Part shown: positions 27,353 to 39,813 of the stretch, in pieces
How the letters are laid out: every line of letters begins with the position of its first letter
Numbering within the stretch: the first letter of the stretch is position 1
NCBI GenBank assembly: GCA_947179485.1
Contig: OX359248.1
Coordinates: 55,066,386 to 55,130,385 of the forward strand
Length of the DNA: 64,000 bases
DNA from: Allacma fusca
Lineage: Eukaryota; Arthropoda; Collembola; Symphypleona; Sminthuridae
Direction: 5' to 3'
Notes under the pieces: model-generated
What the model saw: only the letters and a program-made list of their open reading frames with translations
Told to the model about the DNA's origin: nothing
The model's database searches: none
Program-made: the position numbers and the translations under genes

Positions 27353-27521
27353 TACCAATATTCTCTGCTTGTTAGAGCACCAAAATTTGGCTCGTCTGAT
27401 ATCAAGCTCTTTTCAAGGAGAAAATTTAACCTTATTATGTCAAACGAGAACGTCAAATAATTTAAAGCTACAGAAAAATGCTCTAATAAATAAGTATCTT
27501 GTAGCGAGAGTAATTACATTT
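27353..27521. mobile_element. Decayed MITE
   Basis: Left end TACCAATATTCTCTGCTTGT then TAGAGCACC. Right end carries CTTGTAGCGAGAGTAATTAC, the family inner TIR with a decayed terminus. Confidence 0.45.
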
Positions 27522-30500
27522 ATCGAGTTAAACAATTAAACATAGCATTGTCTGCTATACCTATATGTAAGTTCTGTACTCTCGTTCCACCAGAGTTGAT
27601 TAATGAACACTTGTAACGATGTGCAGTACACTTTCCGTATTTGATACTCCATTAAGAGCAAGTTCCCTACAAGAAAGAAATATTTGGATACATTTTCGTT
27701 AACAACACTGTTAATTTCACCCCTTACAAAATTTTAGCACTTGTATAATTACGTAATTATAGCGTAATAATAACCTGTACATACGTAATTATCTATACTA
27801 ATCAATTTGCCGCTTTTAGTTATTGATTTCTGAAATGGGAAACGTCCGCACATACTGTACATGTGTAGAAATAATTAATTGTACAGGCCCGATACTTACG
27901 AAGTGAAAATTCAGCTTGTGTAATTTTACTAGTTGAAACTTTTTCGTATTTAGGCAGTATTTGCTATTTAAAAGCAGCTGCCGGTGATGACACTTCTTTC
28001 TCACCGCCAACAAAATGTAATTAATGCATTTCTCAAATTAGTTGCATTGCCAACAGCCATGCCGTACATTGTACCTTAACCTGTGTATACTTTTGTAGTC
28101 TGCGACAATTGTGCAACTAATTGAAAATAGAATTTTAGACCTCAAAAAATTTAGGATGAGAGCACAGTTTCCAATTAGCTAATTTTTCAAGTGCTTGTTC
28201 ATAATTATACATATATAGGTTTGTGGTTATTTGTGGAAATAAATCAGGATAAAATGCTCATATTAAAAGGACATGACAAGGCCGTGTGGGTTAGGAGCAA
28301 GCGGCAAATTTAGCACGAAGGAAATTTAGTAAGAGCTGTAAACAATTTGTTGATTATACAGAAGCGCGTATACTTATTAAACAAGAAAAAATTAATTACC
28401 TTTTTATTTCTCACCCAATGAAGAAAAGCCGCCCTGAAGAATACAACTTTTTAAATGTCATCAGAGGGTCGGTTCAAGTTTTTACAAAAAAAATCAATTA
28501 CATAACTTATTATAACATCCACATTCCACATCCACCCAAACCAATAGATCATTGTTTTATGCACATACTACAAAATATTTTATGTGTGGAGTCAGAAAAA
28601 AAATATAAACACTTAAAAAGATATCCTCACAATTTCATTATGAATTTTATGGATCCGCTCACCTCCACTACTGCTCGCCTTTGAAAGCATAGCAATTTAA
28701 GATAAGCACTCCCTCTCCCTATACCTACATATGATAACATATCTGGTATTTCCCTATACCCATTTAAAGGGCTTTGCTTTCCTCAAATATGGATACTTAA
28801 AATTACCAGAATAATTACCCTCTTCAACAAGTCCTCATTTTCTAATAGCCACTTGACCACTCATCTTCTGACCCAAAATTCAATCTCATGTTTTGTATTT
28901 TATTGTGAAATCCTTTTTTTTTCAAGCATTTCAAGAAAATAAAAAAACCCATAGGAAGACCAGTAACTAATTATATGAAAATTATTAGTTTTTGTATTAG
29001 GTGGTTATTTTTGTGTATATTTCATTTTCAGGGTAATTTTCTTCAGTTACAGTTTGCAGTCGCTATAAAGGACATTATTTAAGAGGACGTATGTATTGTA
29101 CACTTTCGTTTATTACCATTTGTTTTCATCACAATTTTAAATGTTTTGTAACCTTAGTCAAACAAGTTTCAAATTTCTCTGATTTTATGAACAATTCAAG
29201 GGTTAAATGGATTTAATTTTTTAGGAAAATAAAAATTTCAAAAATGTCAGTATTTTTGGCCAAGGTTTAATTTTTAAAATTTATAGGCAAATTAAATTCG
29301 AATAGTCTTCTCAATATGAGGGGGAAAAGCAGAAATTTTTTTCTGAATTTAGGTTGGAATTAAAGTCTCAAATTAGTTTCAGCTTGCGTAGGGGAAAATT
29401 AACTGATTTTTTTTAAATGTATTATTTTACAGATAGAGAAAATTTATTTTGGATCATATGGGCAAAATAAGTGACAGTTGTTTTCTTCTTTTAGGGATGC
29501 TCTTACAAATAGGATAGATTGTAAAGGGTCAATTTATTATAGTTCCCACGTTTTGGGATGTACGAAAATGTCACTTAAAATTATGGGATCTTCACATAGG
29601 CACGACGATTCTGTGAAAAATGGCACTCAAGACAAGGGAAAGACAAAGTATTGACAAAATACAAAAGTGCCTTTTAACGAGTCTCAACGATCATTCCTGA
29701 CCGGTGACAAACTTGTTTCTGTTTCAGGTTCTGTACAGTTGAAAAACATGTAATAGGTGAGTTTATGGGAGATATATGATATTGGGAATTTTTGGGGCTC
29801 AAGGAATACACAATTGGGAATATTGTGAGTATCTAAATGTATTTTTTATTCGTTTAATAAGGTTATGAAAACTCGACAAACTCCAACATTAATTTAAACA
29901 GTGGAAAAGTTTAGGAAATTAACCTTAATGGAGAGAACGGTCGTAAATTTATTCCGTAGTCTTTACACGTGTTTCCCCCTCCATTGTCACTTTTATCAGT
30001 GTCTTATCGGTTGGTCCATCTCCACAAATTTTATGACCATTTTTACCCTAAATAAGTACGTCTTCATTCCCTGTCTGTACATTTTAACCTATTCTCCAAT
30101 TAAGCGTATTGTATAATAGTTTGCAATTGTGGTTGAGTTCCATTACGAAATTAATCTCCGTACGTATCTGCATCCATTGAATCCTTTAGCATTGTCACTC
30201 TTGAGAGGAGATTTTGGTACATACAGTAATTACTAATCCAAAGGACCATGTTAAAATCTAATGAAGTAACAATTGGACCATTAGTATAATCTCCATGGAT
30301 CGGCTGCTACTAAATTCTACTCACCTTTCAAAACTCCTCTCAGGTTTGACATTTCCAAGAGATCTACAGTGCATTGCTGGGCAGGGAACCATACAAACGA
30401 AAATTGTCATCTTATATCTGCAATGGATCGCTTTCATAAGGGGTAGAAGTAACATTATTCCAATAGATACATTTTCGTGCATCAATGTATTGGAAATATT

Positions 30501-30675
30501 ATGAGGGTAGACTGCTACCCCAGCAGCACACTGTATTAAGAAAGGGAATGCTTAATATCTGTATAAATATTTTCATTGATTTCAAGAGGGAATAACAAAT
30601 TCATTCCTTCACATTCATATTCTACGATGGCCATAAGACTTGGCTTGATAGCATTTAGATTTTTATGTCAAATTC

Positions 30676-30911
30676 TACAGTCCAGTCTTGCTCTCACAGG
30701 ACCCGTGATAACACAAATATGTTAATACCATTAGTAGCTTAACCAGCTCCTTCGGATCCAAGAATTGACGTCCAGTAAAGGGGCAAGTGTGTGTGAATAT
30801 TTTAGAGTTTAAGGGACAATCAATTATTTTCCCACGTAACCAGTTTAGTATTATTAGAATTAAGGGACGATGTTGTTTTAAGAGGATCTGTTATAATAAA
30901 ATTATACTGTA
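30676..30911. mobile_element. pogo/Tc1-type MITE
   Basis: Left end TACAGTCCAGTCTTGCTCTC; right end in reverse complement TACAGTATAATTTTATTATA then ACAGATCC. 236 bp. Confidence 0.55.
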
Positions 30912-31345
30912 GTTTATTATTACCATGTAGTATTAAATGTACCTACGTGTGAAGGATTGGTTGAAACTTTTTAAGCATACGATTACATCATAATTAGATA
31001 CTTTGAATGTACCAGTAGTTTCTCATGAGCAGGAAGCCTTTTTCTAAATGAATCTTCTTCTTTGAAAATGATTTAGTAACATTTTTTTCTTTTGCAGGAA
31101 TTTTTACTTCTACTTTTGCAGTTTTATTTGCTTTTGGAACATAATGCAATAACTAGTAATGAATTTTAATATTATTGCAATGATCAGCTCCACTTCTCAT
31201 TTCCCACTCGTCATCATTACGTGAGGACGGTTAGGTCCCGTAACTTCGCATGGTGCTATTTCCTCTTGATGAAGATTCCAAGATTATTTTATGAAAAATA
31301 ATAATTTATTTCTTTTAATATGAAAATGTGAAATGATATTGAGAA

Positions 31346-31379
31346 TTATTTTTATTATTAATTATTATTATTATTATTG
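31346..31379. repeat. ATT trinucleotide microsatellite
   Basis: Imperfect run of ATT/TTA units. Confidence 0.8.
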
Positions 31380-31641
31380 AGCTATTGTGGATAATTTTGC
31401 TCTTTAAAAGCCTTTACTACGGAACGTGTCTACGGATGTGACCCGATCATAGAACTGTCATTCGTACAATGAGTTGAAACGCCACGGAATAAAGACGTAC
31501 TTTTTTTGTAATATTTTATTGAATGCTAAAAGGAATCTCCGAATTCGATGCTGGTTTAAAGATTTTTTCCTTTTATCTCATGGTCATTAGCCTATTTTGT
31601 GTGATCACATTTTCTTGTATATTTAATTTATCAGTTTGAAC

Positions 31642-31968
31642 TACAGCAAACTCTGTGTACAAGAGGGACCCAACACAGAGCAAAATAACGAGACTTTGAG
31701 TTTATGTAAATATGTACATGAGAGTATGTAATATGTGACCCTCCCAAATATCACTTCTCTCATAACGGAAGAAAATTCCTTGGGCTATCGGCATACGAAA
31801 AGTTCACTCAGAATGTTCACTGGCACTTAATATATGCAACAAATATTTGTGAAAAATAATCGAGAAAGAGAAACCTATTTTGTAATAAATGGCTCCTTAT
31901 GTAAAATCCGGAGTAAGCACTAGTGGTATTTTAGAGAAGATCGTTACACTGTAAATAGGCTCACTGTA
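31642..31968. mobile_element. Possible longer MITE or two adjacent copies
   Basis: Left end TACAGCAAACTCTGTGTACA, right end in reverse complement TACAGTGAGCCTATTTACAG, 327 bp apart. The extra length may mean two fused relics. Confidence 0.4.
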
Positions 31969-33010
31969 GGTGATGAGACAAATGGCGCTTGAACGAAAGC
32001 AAAATTAAAATACCCATTGTCATTTGTCAGTACTTTGAGGCATCATTGTCATTACTGCATGCAAATGTATTGTTCTCACTAAATTACCCCTTTACTTCCC
32101 GTTTAGTATCTATTTTTAAGTCAGATATACTTCGTATAGTTCCTTATATCGGCCATAATTGTCTATAGGTATTTCATACTGGGAACTAATTTAAGAGCGA
32201 AAAATGGAAACTAATCCTAATATAATTTTCCCATTCGCACGAATATGCGATAGCAGAGAAAACATTTATAACTGCTATTAAGCTTACAATTACTAATGTA
32301 ATATTTTTATATAATTACGTTATTTTCTTATACCAGATTTCCCTCCAAAAATAAGAACAATTGAAAATATTAAAATTTTATTAAATATTATGGAAAACCT
32401 TTACACTGACGTGACCTTAAATATAGAGTCTTCTTACTGTTGAGGACACCCTTGCATGAACATTTCTGAAGTAGTATCTGGACGTTCCCGTTTAACGTAA
32501 TGTTAATTTTTTCCCTGATAAGAAGCTGTTGTCATATGGTGTCATTGTCAAAGGAAATGTAATGTTGAAGTTTTTCTCTCTGAATTATCTCATAAAAAGA
32601 GTGTCTATAATGGAGACGTGTATTAGCTTTAGAAAAAAGCGTGCTGTTAATGGCACTTAAGGTTGAACTCCTACATGGATGACGGTATACCACGGTGCTT
32701 GGGACTCCCTGCCTTTAAATCAGAATAAATTGCAAGATTAAATTTATTTCTTTTGACTTGTCCTGCTGGTTGAGATGCTGCGAGGGAAAATAGAAATATA
32801 TTGCCTCTTTATGCATGCGCATGTAAAGATGCATAAACAATTTCTATAATAGCTCAAGTCAGAGCATATATATTGGTGCAATAAAATCCTCAAGTATTAA
32901 ATGTTTCCTACTTGTAGATAAGTATGCAGTTCTATGTAAAAGGGCGTATGTAATTACATATGCCTTACAGTCTATAAAATGTAACGGTAAGGATATGTCT
33001 GTGAGCATTT

Positions 33011-33046
33011 ACACGCAAACACACACACAAACCCTACACACACACG
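33011..33046. repeat. Imperfect AC microsatellite
   Basis: ACACGCAAACACACACACAA followed by CCCTACACACACACG. Confidence 0.7.
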
Positions 33047-33249
33047 AATTTTTTTAAAAACTATGGAAAATCAAGGGAGGATTGATTTCGCAATGGTAAA
33101 AAAAAATTTAAATTACAAGAAAATGTATGAGTAATTTGAAGGTGTCACTTTTCTCAAGCATTACAAAGATTACAAGAAGCTTGTGGAATAGAGCTCTATG
33201 TGAATGAATATTTACAGCTCTGCGCGTACAGTACATAATTTTACTATAT

Positions 33250-33432
33250 TATAAACTCTCCCTATAAAATCATCACTATTGCTATAGTCACAATTTTTTT
33301 TTGCATTTATGTCCCCATTCAACACAATGTATAATTATTCTCCTCGTACTAAATACATAGCCCTCTAATAAATTTTAACACTCAAATTTTCCGGCTTCTT
33401 TGGAGATGCTCGTATGAAGTGAGTCTACTGTA
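33250..33432. mobile_element. pogo/Tc1-type MITE
   Basis: Left end TATAAACTCTCCCTATAAAA; right end in reverse complement TACAGTAGACTCACTTCATA then CGAGCATCTCC. 183 bp. Confidence 0.6.
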
Positions 33433-33933
33433 ATTATAAATACTTTACAGCCAAGCGAGGCAGACAACCGTATGTACATGCCTGAAGTATAAATGGCAGT
33501 CAGCCTGCAATTAATCAAGTATTTTAACAACAACTAATCCTAAAAGTACTAAAACCCAAGGAAATATAATAATTAATTATTTTACATTTTCTTACACAAC
33601 ACTCCACAAGTCACTCTGAGGGACGAGGGACGCACTCTTCAAGAAATTCTCACTTTAACCCATTTTACAGATATAAGATCGTATGTTTTCTGTAGAGGGC
33701 CAAAAATATTTTAGGACACACACGTTTTAGACCGATGTCACCTTTGGGCCCTCTTACTAAAGCTAAAGTGCTCTTATAGTGCGTGTCCACTGTGTAATAA
33801 TTCTAATGTGTGAAGTAAAGACAATTTAATTTTGCGGTCCTACACACAATTATCTATACATCTGTATATTAAACGCAAGCATAGCTCATTTCCTATCATT
33901 TACAGAATGAAGACACATAGGTACATAATTATG

Positions 33934-34128
33934 TACAAGAGGACTGTAAGCATAAGAGACTCCTTTAACGAGTATATTCTCCACAGGGGAAATAAAGTTT
34001 GAAGACTGTAAGTTAGTGTATGAATAAAAAATTTTGTTTTATTTAAAATCCAATTTTTGATAATAAAGTTGTTTACAGTTAAAAAAGAGGATCTTTTAGG
34101 GTTGCTCTTATAGGGAGAGTGGACTTCA
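33934..34128. mobile_element. pogo/Tc1-type MITE
   Basis: Left end TACAAGAGGACTGTAAGCAT; right end in reverse complement TGAAGTCCACTCTCCCTATA then AGAGCAACCC. 195 bp. Confidence 0.6.
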
Positions 34129-36251
34129 GGAGTCCATTAAGAAGTGTAAAGCATATGTTTTATTTAGGGAAGAGTTTTAATAATAATGGAACGGAGACTA
34201 CGACAAGAGATTAGAAATCTCTGCACGTCCCATATATATAAACAAAGTGTAATTACACGAATAGGATAATTATACAGATCTCCTTTACATTTTTCTGAGT
34301 GATTGCACTCCCCTCCAAATGACTCAATTCCGGTTCCTCTGGATAATTTCCTTTTTATAATATTCCCATAAAGCACAGGCCATTTATATAACTCCTGCAT
34401 AGACTTTTCTCTCCTTGTCTTTAAGAAGAAAATTTATGGGGAGGTTTGTAAGTTAGAGTCAAACATAACTTTACGATTGTAATTTATTACAAATGCATAT
34501 TTTCTGCGATTCCTTCTCAGGACATTAATAGTGTTTCACATTTTTGAGCCATATGGCATAACTGCGTATTTTTACCAACACCTCATCCATTACGTTAGAA
34601 AGGACGTCTGAAAGTAAAGTAAGGTAATTGCTATGGTGCATAATTAATCACACAATATGCTCTATTTACAAAATCTTCCCTAGAAATATCAAAATTTAGC
34701 TTAGCGTTATTATGGCAAATTGTAATTATTCCTGGAACGAACGTTGTTCCTTCCTATGGGATAAAATTCCAGGGGTGGGATTATAATGAGAGTGGACTGT
34801 GACCGGGAAATGGGCTATTGGGCCCGTAATGTACATAACATATATCAACACACATATGTAGGATAAGACACATGATAGAAGGGTTTCTAATGGTAATGAC
34901 TCTCGCGAGTAATCTCAATATAGCACCCGTGATGAATAATGGGGGTAATAAAGCTACTCTTTTTCTCGCTGTACAGCACCTCCCTATAATTACCATGTGG
35001 AATGGAATGCAAACTCGTAAATTGATTTCATGCTATGTATAGAGTAGCCTCGTGTTTTCCACCTGTCAACAATCAAGTTAGCTTAATGGGGTAAAGTGAA
35101 TCCTGTGAAACAATCCACAATGGAGCATCATCATTGATGATTCCTTCCTCGTCAGTCACGTCAAGGAGTGACGTTTGAATCCATTCCTGTACATACGTAT
35201 ATGGACGTGGTTATGTTTCTTTAGACAGAAACAAGGAGGTGGAAACTTGTTGCATTTAATAAACACGGGACGAGAGGCCTTTCCCCCTCAAAGTGTAAAT
35301 AAATCATATGGCTAAGTATCTATATAGTGAGCTTGCTCTTGAATGCTCAGCACGAATTATCGTGGGAAAAATAACTTGTGCTAAATGTAACAACAACCCT
35401 TTTGTCGCACGAAACATTATCTACAAGTGTAAGTCACTTTTTAAGGGTTTGTAGACTCAACCTCTCTTTGCAAATAAATTGCTATAATTACTTGAACCCT
35501 ACTGAGAATATTAAAACATTTCATGATAGTTTCATTTTTAGACAGCAAAACATTTTGTACACTCTCGTCATAAGGGCTCGCTAAATCCCCATATCATAGG
35601 GATTTTTTTAATGTACAGAGTATTATTATACAAACGAAATTTTCGGAATATTTTTGCACCTGTATTTAAAAAGACACACTGAACTAGACTCTATCACAGA
35701 CCTGGTTATATTTGTAGTAGATACACTTTCTCTATAGGTATTATGTATCAATGGACGTATATTTTATTTTCGCTCTGTGTCATTTTCAATTTCCTTAACA
35801 CGCACAGCCTTGTAGGGAAAAAAATCCCTGTATTTGTACATTCCAAAAGATATTCGGATTGAATTTTGAGTGTAAATATTGAGATCCTAATATTGCAATT
35901 GAACATTTAACACGTGTGTAATTTTATACAAATTTGACTTTATTTTATTTTTTCTCCTTATAACAGCCGATTATAGCCTTATAACACAGCAGATTTTGTA
36001 ATTGTGTTATGAGTTTATTCATTCCTGATAAATGACCACAGCACCAACAACCCAAAATTATCTTTTCATTCACAGTCGTTCCAGTTACAGATAAGATTAT
36101 TATTACTCTCTTACAAAACAAAATAAATGAGTTTTCTTAACCTATTGAAAATTCACTGCTCACATCGTCTTTCCTCCTCATAGGCAAAAATTATTATAAA
36201 TAAGTAAGGTTATACGCACGTTCAATTTATCACTTTTAAATTCTCAGGAAT

Positions 36252-36358
36252 ATATCGTTGGATAAATTCTAAAAAGTCTCATTTTTATTTGCGAGCTAAT
36301 TTAAAAAGTACAGCTTATGAAATGAAAATGGTACTTTTTAGAATTTAACCAACGATAT
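36252..36358. mobile_element. Palindromic MITE-like element, copy 1
   Basis: Terminal inverted repeats of about 25 bp with one mismatch: left begins ATATCGTTGGATAAATTCTA and continues AAAAGT, and the right end 36331-36358 is its complement (TTTTTAGAATTTAACCAACG). The centre contains AATTTAAAAAGTA. A second copy with the same ends and centre lies at 51500-51600, so this is a dispersed family and not a chance hairpin. No coding capacity. Confidence 0.7.
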
Positions 36359-37651
36359 CTATATAAATTTATTGTCATTACAAACTCTTTACATATTTTC
36401 TGTGAGAAAACATTTATCTTTAATTCACAAATCATCCTATATCAGCTAAAATGATCAAATTTTCACATAATTAAATAAAAGTTTTGGCAAAACTTGTGAC
36501 CGAAGGGGTCATTTAATAGTCTACAAAGCCCACTGTAGTTGTCTGAGGAAATTGATTTAAAAACATTGTTGCTTAGATATTTCTGCTCGCCAATCGGTCA
36601 CAAGCCTTTGAGCTTTTACATTGTAATTCTCATTCATAAATTCAAAAATATAGATTGTACATTGCAGATTAGTAATTACCCATTACGGTCAAATTCTACT
36701 TTTCAAAATGCTCTCACAGGTTAAAATACACTTGTATAATTTATAATAATTATTCAATAGGTTTTTAATTAGAATCAGAGATTTTTTACAGGAGCACAAA
36801 TTTAATGTATTTTGATTTTTATGATGGGTTATATTTGTATTCAAATTTCCAATTCTGAAAGAAAATTCTCTGTTGGAATTAATAAATGAGTTGTATGTAC
36901 ATATCTATGTATATCTATCTATGACGCAATAACTTGGCATCCAGAAGAATCTCTGAATGAGGCAAAAAAAAAAGATACAGAGAGAACATCCTGATCAGAG
37001 CCTGAATTAGAATGAGGTCTGCATTGGAAAAGAAAATCAATAAAACGCATGTATTTTCAAAGTACACGTCAAATATCTGATTGTTATTTAAATTCAGCAA
37101 ACAATACGGACTGAAGGGACAAAGCTAAAGGAGCTTCTCTCCTTCCAATCCACTGTCCTCCCAAGGCAAGTGAATATATTGTCAAATAAAATTGATGAAT
37201 TTACGAAACGTTTAATATTTTTCAGCATGAGACTTGTTTACCAAATGCCAATAGCCGTTTGGTAATATTTGGTCCGGTGCGGTTTCCCCACCTGTCAAAA
37301 CTAATCACGATCATTTCTGTACAGGCAGTCAATTCCACCAACTTTGAATAAATCATCAAACTTGTGCTTCTACGATTATTACATACAATCTTGCAGACAA
37401 AGTGGAACTTGCATCATCCAACGATTGTCCACTTCTTAGCGGGAAGTCCCGCATTCGCCTCTCTGGTCAATCTCTGTACTGTATTGTGGTCATTTAAAAA
37501 TAACACCTCTCTTATGTAATCCCATTTGGCACACAGTAAGTGCCTCGATAATAAATTTAATTCAGGGTTTTAATCCCTCACCTAAAAATTGACTTGAGTA
37601 TAAACTCTCGCTGTAGACTACTGCAGTGCAATAAAGCCTCTCTATTTTTAC

Positions 37652-37853
37652 TACAGTCAGATCTCTCTTTAAGGATTTTACTCCAAGTTCATGAAAAATA
37701 GCTCTCATCCTTCAATCCTCTAATAATTAGGAAACGCGTCCTTGGGGCACAGTGAGAAATTCGCTTAAAATTGCAGTTGAGTATTGGACAAATAATATAG
37801 GGACAAGAGACGGTTCTTACAAGGGCGGTCTGTTATGGAGAGAGCTCACTGTA
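37652..37853. mobile_element. pogo/Tc1-type MITE
   Basis: Left end TACAGTCAGATCTCTCTTTA; right end in reverse complement TACAGTGAGCTCTCTCCATA. Strong 20-base TIR match, 202 bp. Confidence 0.7.
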
Positions 37854-39094
37854 TTTTTTTTATTATACGGGTGTTGTGCCCTCACCAGGATTAAGTATTG
37901 ACAGTGTACAATCAATGATTTTTTGTTAGGTTCTGTATTTATATGCATTTACGAGGTTCCATAATATATTTTTGAGGATAGGGTGCCGCCTACTGTAGGT
38001 AACGTTGTAAATTGCAGCAATAGTGCATCGCACCGTATGACACCTAATGCAATAATTCTGCATCTTTTTTGGTCCCATCAATTTTAATTTCAAGCTTCAT
38101 GCTTTAACCTACAATTACTTTAAGCATGTTATTGATGGGGAGATTTTTTGCTATGACAGTCCTGGGACGTCTTCACACCTCAGGCGTACTTACAGCACGG
38201 GCACAGCTTGTCACAAAAAGTAAGTGATGTGTCTACAGAGTCCGGCTGAGCCTTTCTCCCCTTTAGCACATTGTAAATTGAAATCGTAAATTAATTTTGT
38301 CGTTGATGATTTAGTAGTGGAGGAATTGGCGGAGCAAGTCCTCACCGAAAAACCGAGAAAACTGTTTTTAAACCCCAAAAAACTGCAGGGATTTTGGTTT
38401 TGTTATATTTAATTTTGTGACGCTGATTTAAGTTTTGACCTTTAAAACTTTGTCTCATACTTTTGTAAAAGCCTAAATCTATCACACTAAATATCCTTAT
38501 TGTTATACATATGTGCTATAGATATCGATACTTATTATAATTATGAGCTGTAGGAAAAAATAACTTATGCCACCCTGTACACATCACTTTTAGTTTTAAA
38601 TAGCAAATGGGAATAATATCACAGCACATTACATAATTATGTACATATACTATTGTGAAGATAGGCTTAAGTAAGATTTTGCCTGTAAAAGGGCTCTACC
38701 TCAAAGTATGAGCAAATAGTAATGAGTCTGGAAGGGATACAGTCACTTGACAAATTACAATTAGGCTATTAATAGTTAACACATGAATATAAAACATTTG
38801 ATGGATCCCTCCGGAACGAAATCATTGAGAACAGCAGGGGAACCTTTCCTTGAACTCCCATTAGTCTCATAATATCGTCCAACTCAACACACAAAGAACT
38901 ACACCTTGGATATGAAGTCTTCGCAATATTCCAATTATTCCCAACAATGTACTTCTATCTATATATGAATGAATCCAGTTTTTTTCTCCCTTCATTGTTG
39001 CATAGTATATAATTACTATTACTCTTGCACAAAAATAGCTCCAAGTAATTCCCTGTGAATCATTTCCCCAGAACTGCAGCCATGTCACTTTAAC

Positions 39095-39251
39095 TACAGT
39101 CCACTCTGACTATAACAGCACACCTGATCTTCTCCGCAACAACATCTTCTCATAAATCTTATTTGAAAAAACAATTGTAGGAAATATTTTTACCTCATTA
39201 GAGGCAGTGCTATTGGTCAGGAGGGGCTGTTATAGCCGTAGTAATACTGTA
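39095..39251. mobile_element. pogo/Tc1-type MITE, well preserved
   Basis: Left end TACAGTCCACTCTGACTATA; right end in reverse complement TACAGTATTACTACGGCTAT. Both run on into AACAGC and are flanked by TA. 157 bp. Confidence 0.7.
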
Positions 39252-39627
39252 GTAGTAATTTTCCTATAGGACAGTATACACGTTGTCGACTCCCGGCATT
39301 TTTCAATGGAAGTGCAATGCAGTGGCATCATCAACTCCGCAGGAGGTGCAACAATCAAGAAGGGAAAATAATTATTAAATAATCCATTTTGAGCAATACC
39401 TGATTATGGGTTACCAATTTTTATGGATCCTGTAATTAATTGTTATTTTTATACGTTGCAGAAATTAATGTTGGCATTATTATTTACAAGCAGAGTCTAT
39501 TATTAAAACTGACATATTCCTTACATACAGGCTATTATTAAGGAGATGCTACTTTAAGCATTGACGCTATTGCATTATAAAGGGGTAATAATGTCAGTCT
39601 TCCTAACTGACGACTCAATTTGGAATA

Positions 39628-39813
39628 TACAGTGTACTCTCACGGTGAGGGACTCCCATATAAGAGTATTTTGGGAGAAATATCCCTTCTTTGGAGGAAG
39701 TCTCACTGTGCCCCATTTAAATGTTTTCTTCTTACAGGTTGTGCTACGAATATAATAACGTCACATTAAGAATCGTATTTCTGTCAGGGATGCCTGTACA
39801 CAGGCTCACTGTA
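39628..39813. mobile_element. pogo/Tc1-type MITE with conserved core
   Basis: Left end TACAGTGTACTCTCACGGTG; right end in reverse complement TACAGTGAGCCTGTGTACAG. The core appears reversed as GTCTCACTGTGCCCCATTTA. Confidence 0.7.

Larger units (their letters stand above)
23604..30675. other. Gene-free block with MITE relics
   Basis: No gene recognised. Two adjacent frames at 26616-27150 sit in a slightly GC-richer patch but have no motif. Orphan MITE ends occur near 27574, 27620, 29048 and 29495-29523. A 29-residue signal-peptide-like frame lies at 25034-25123. Confidence 0.5.
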
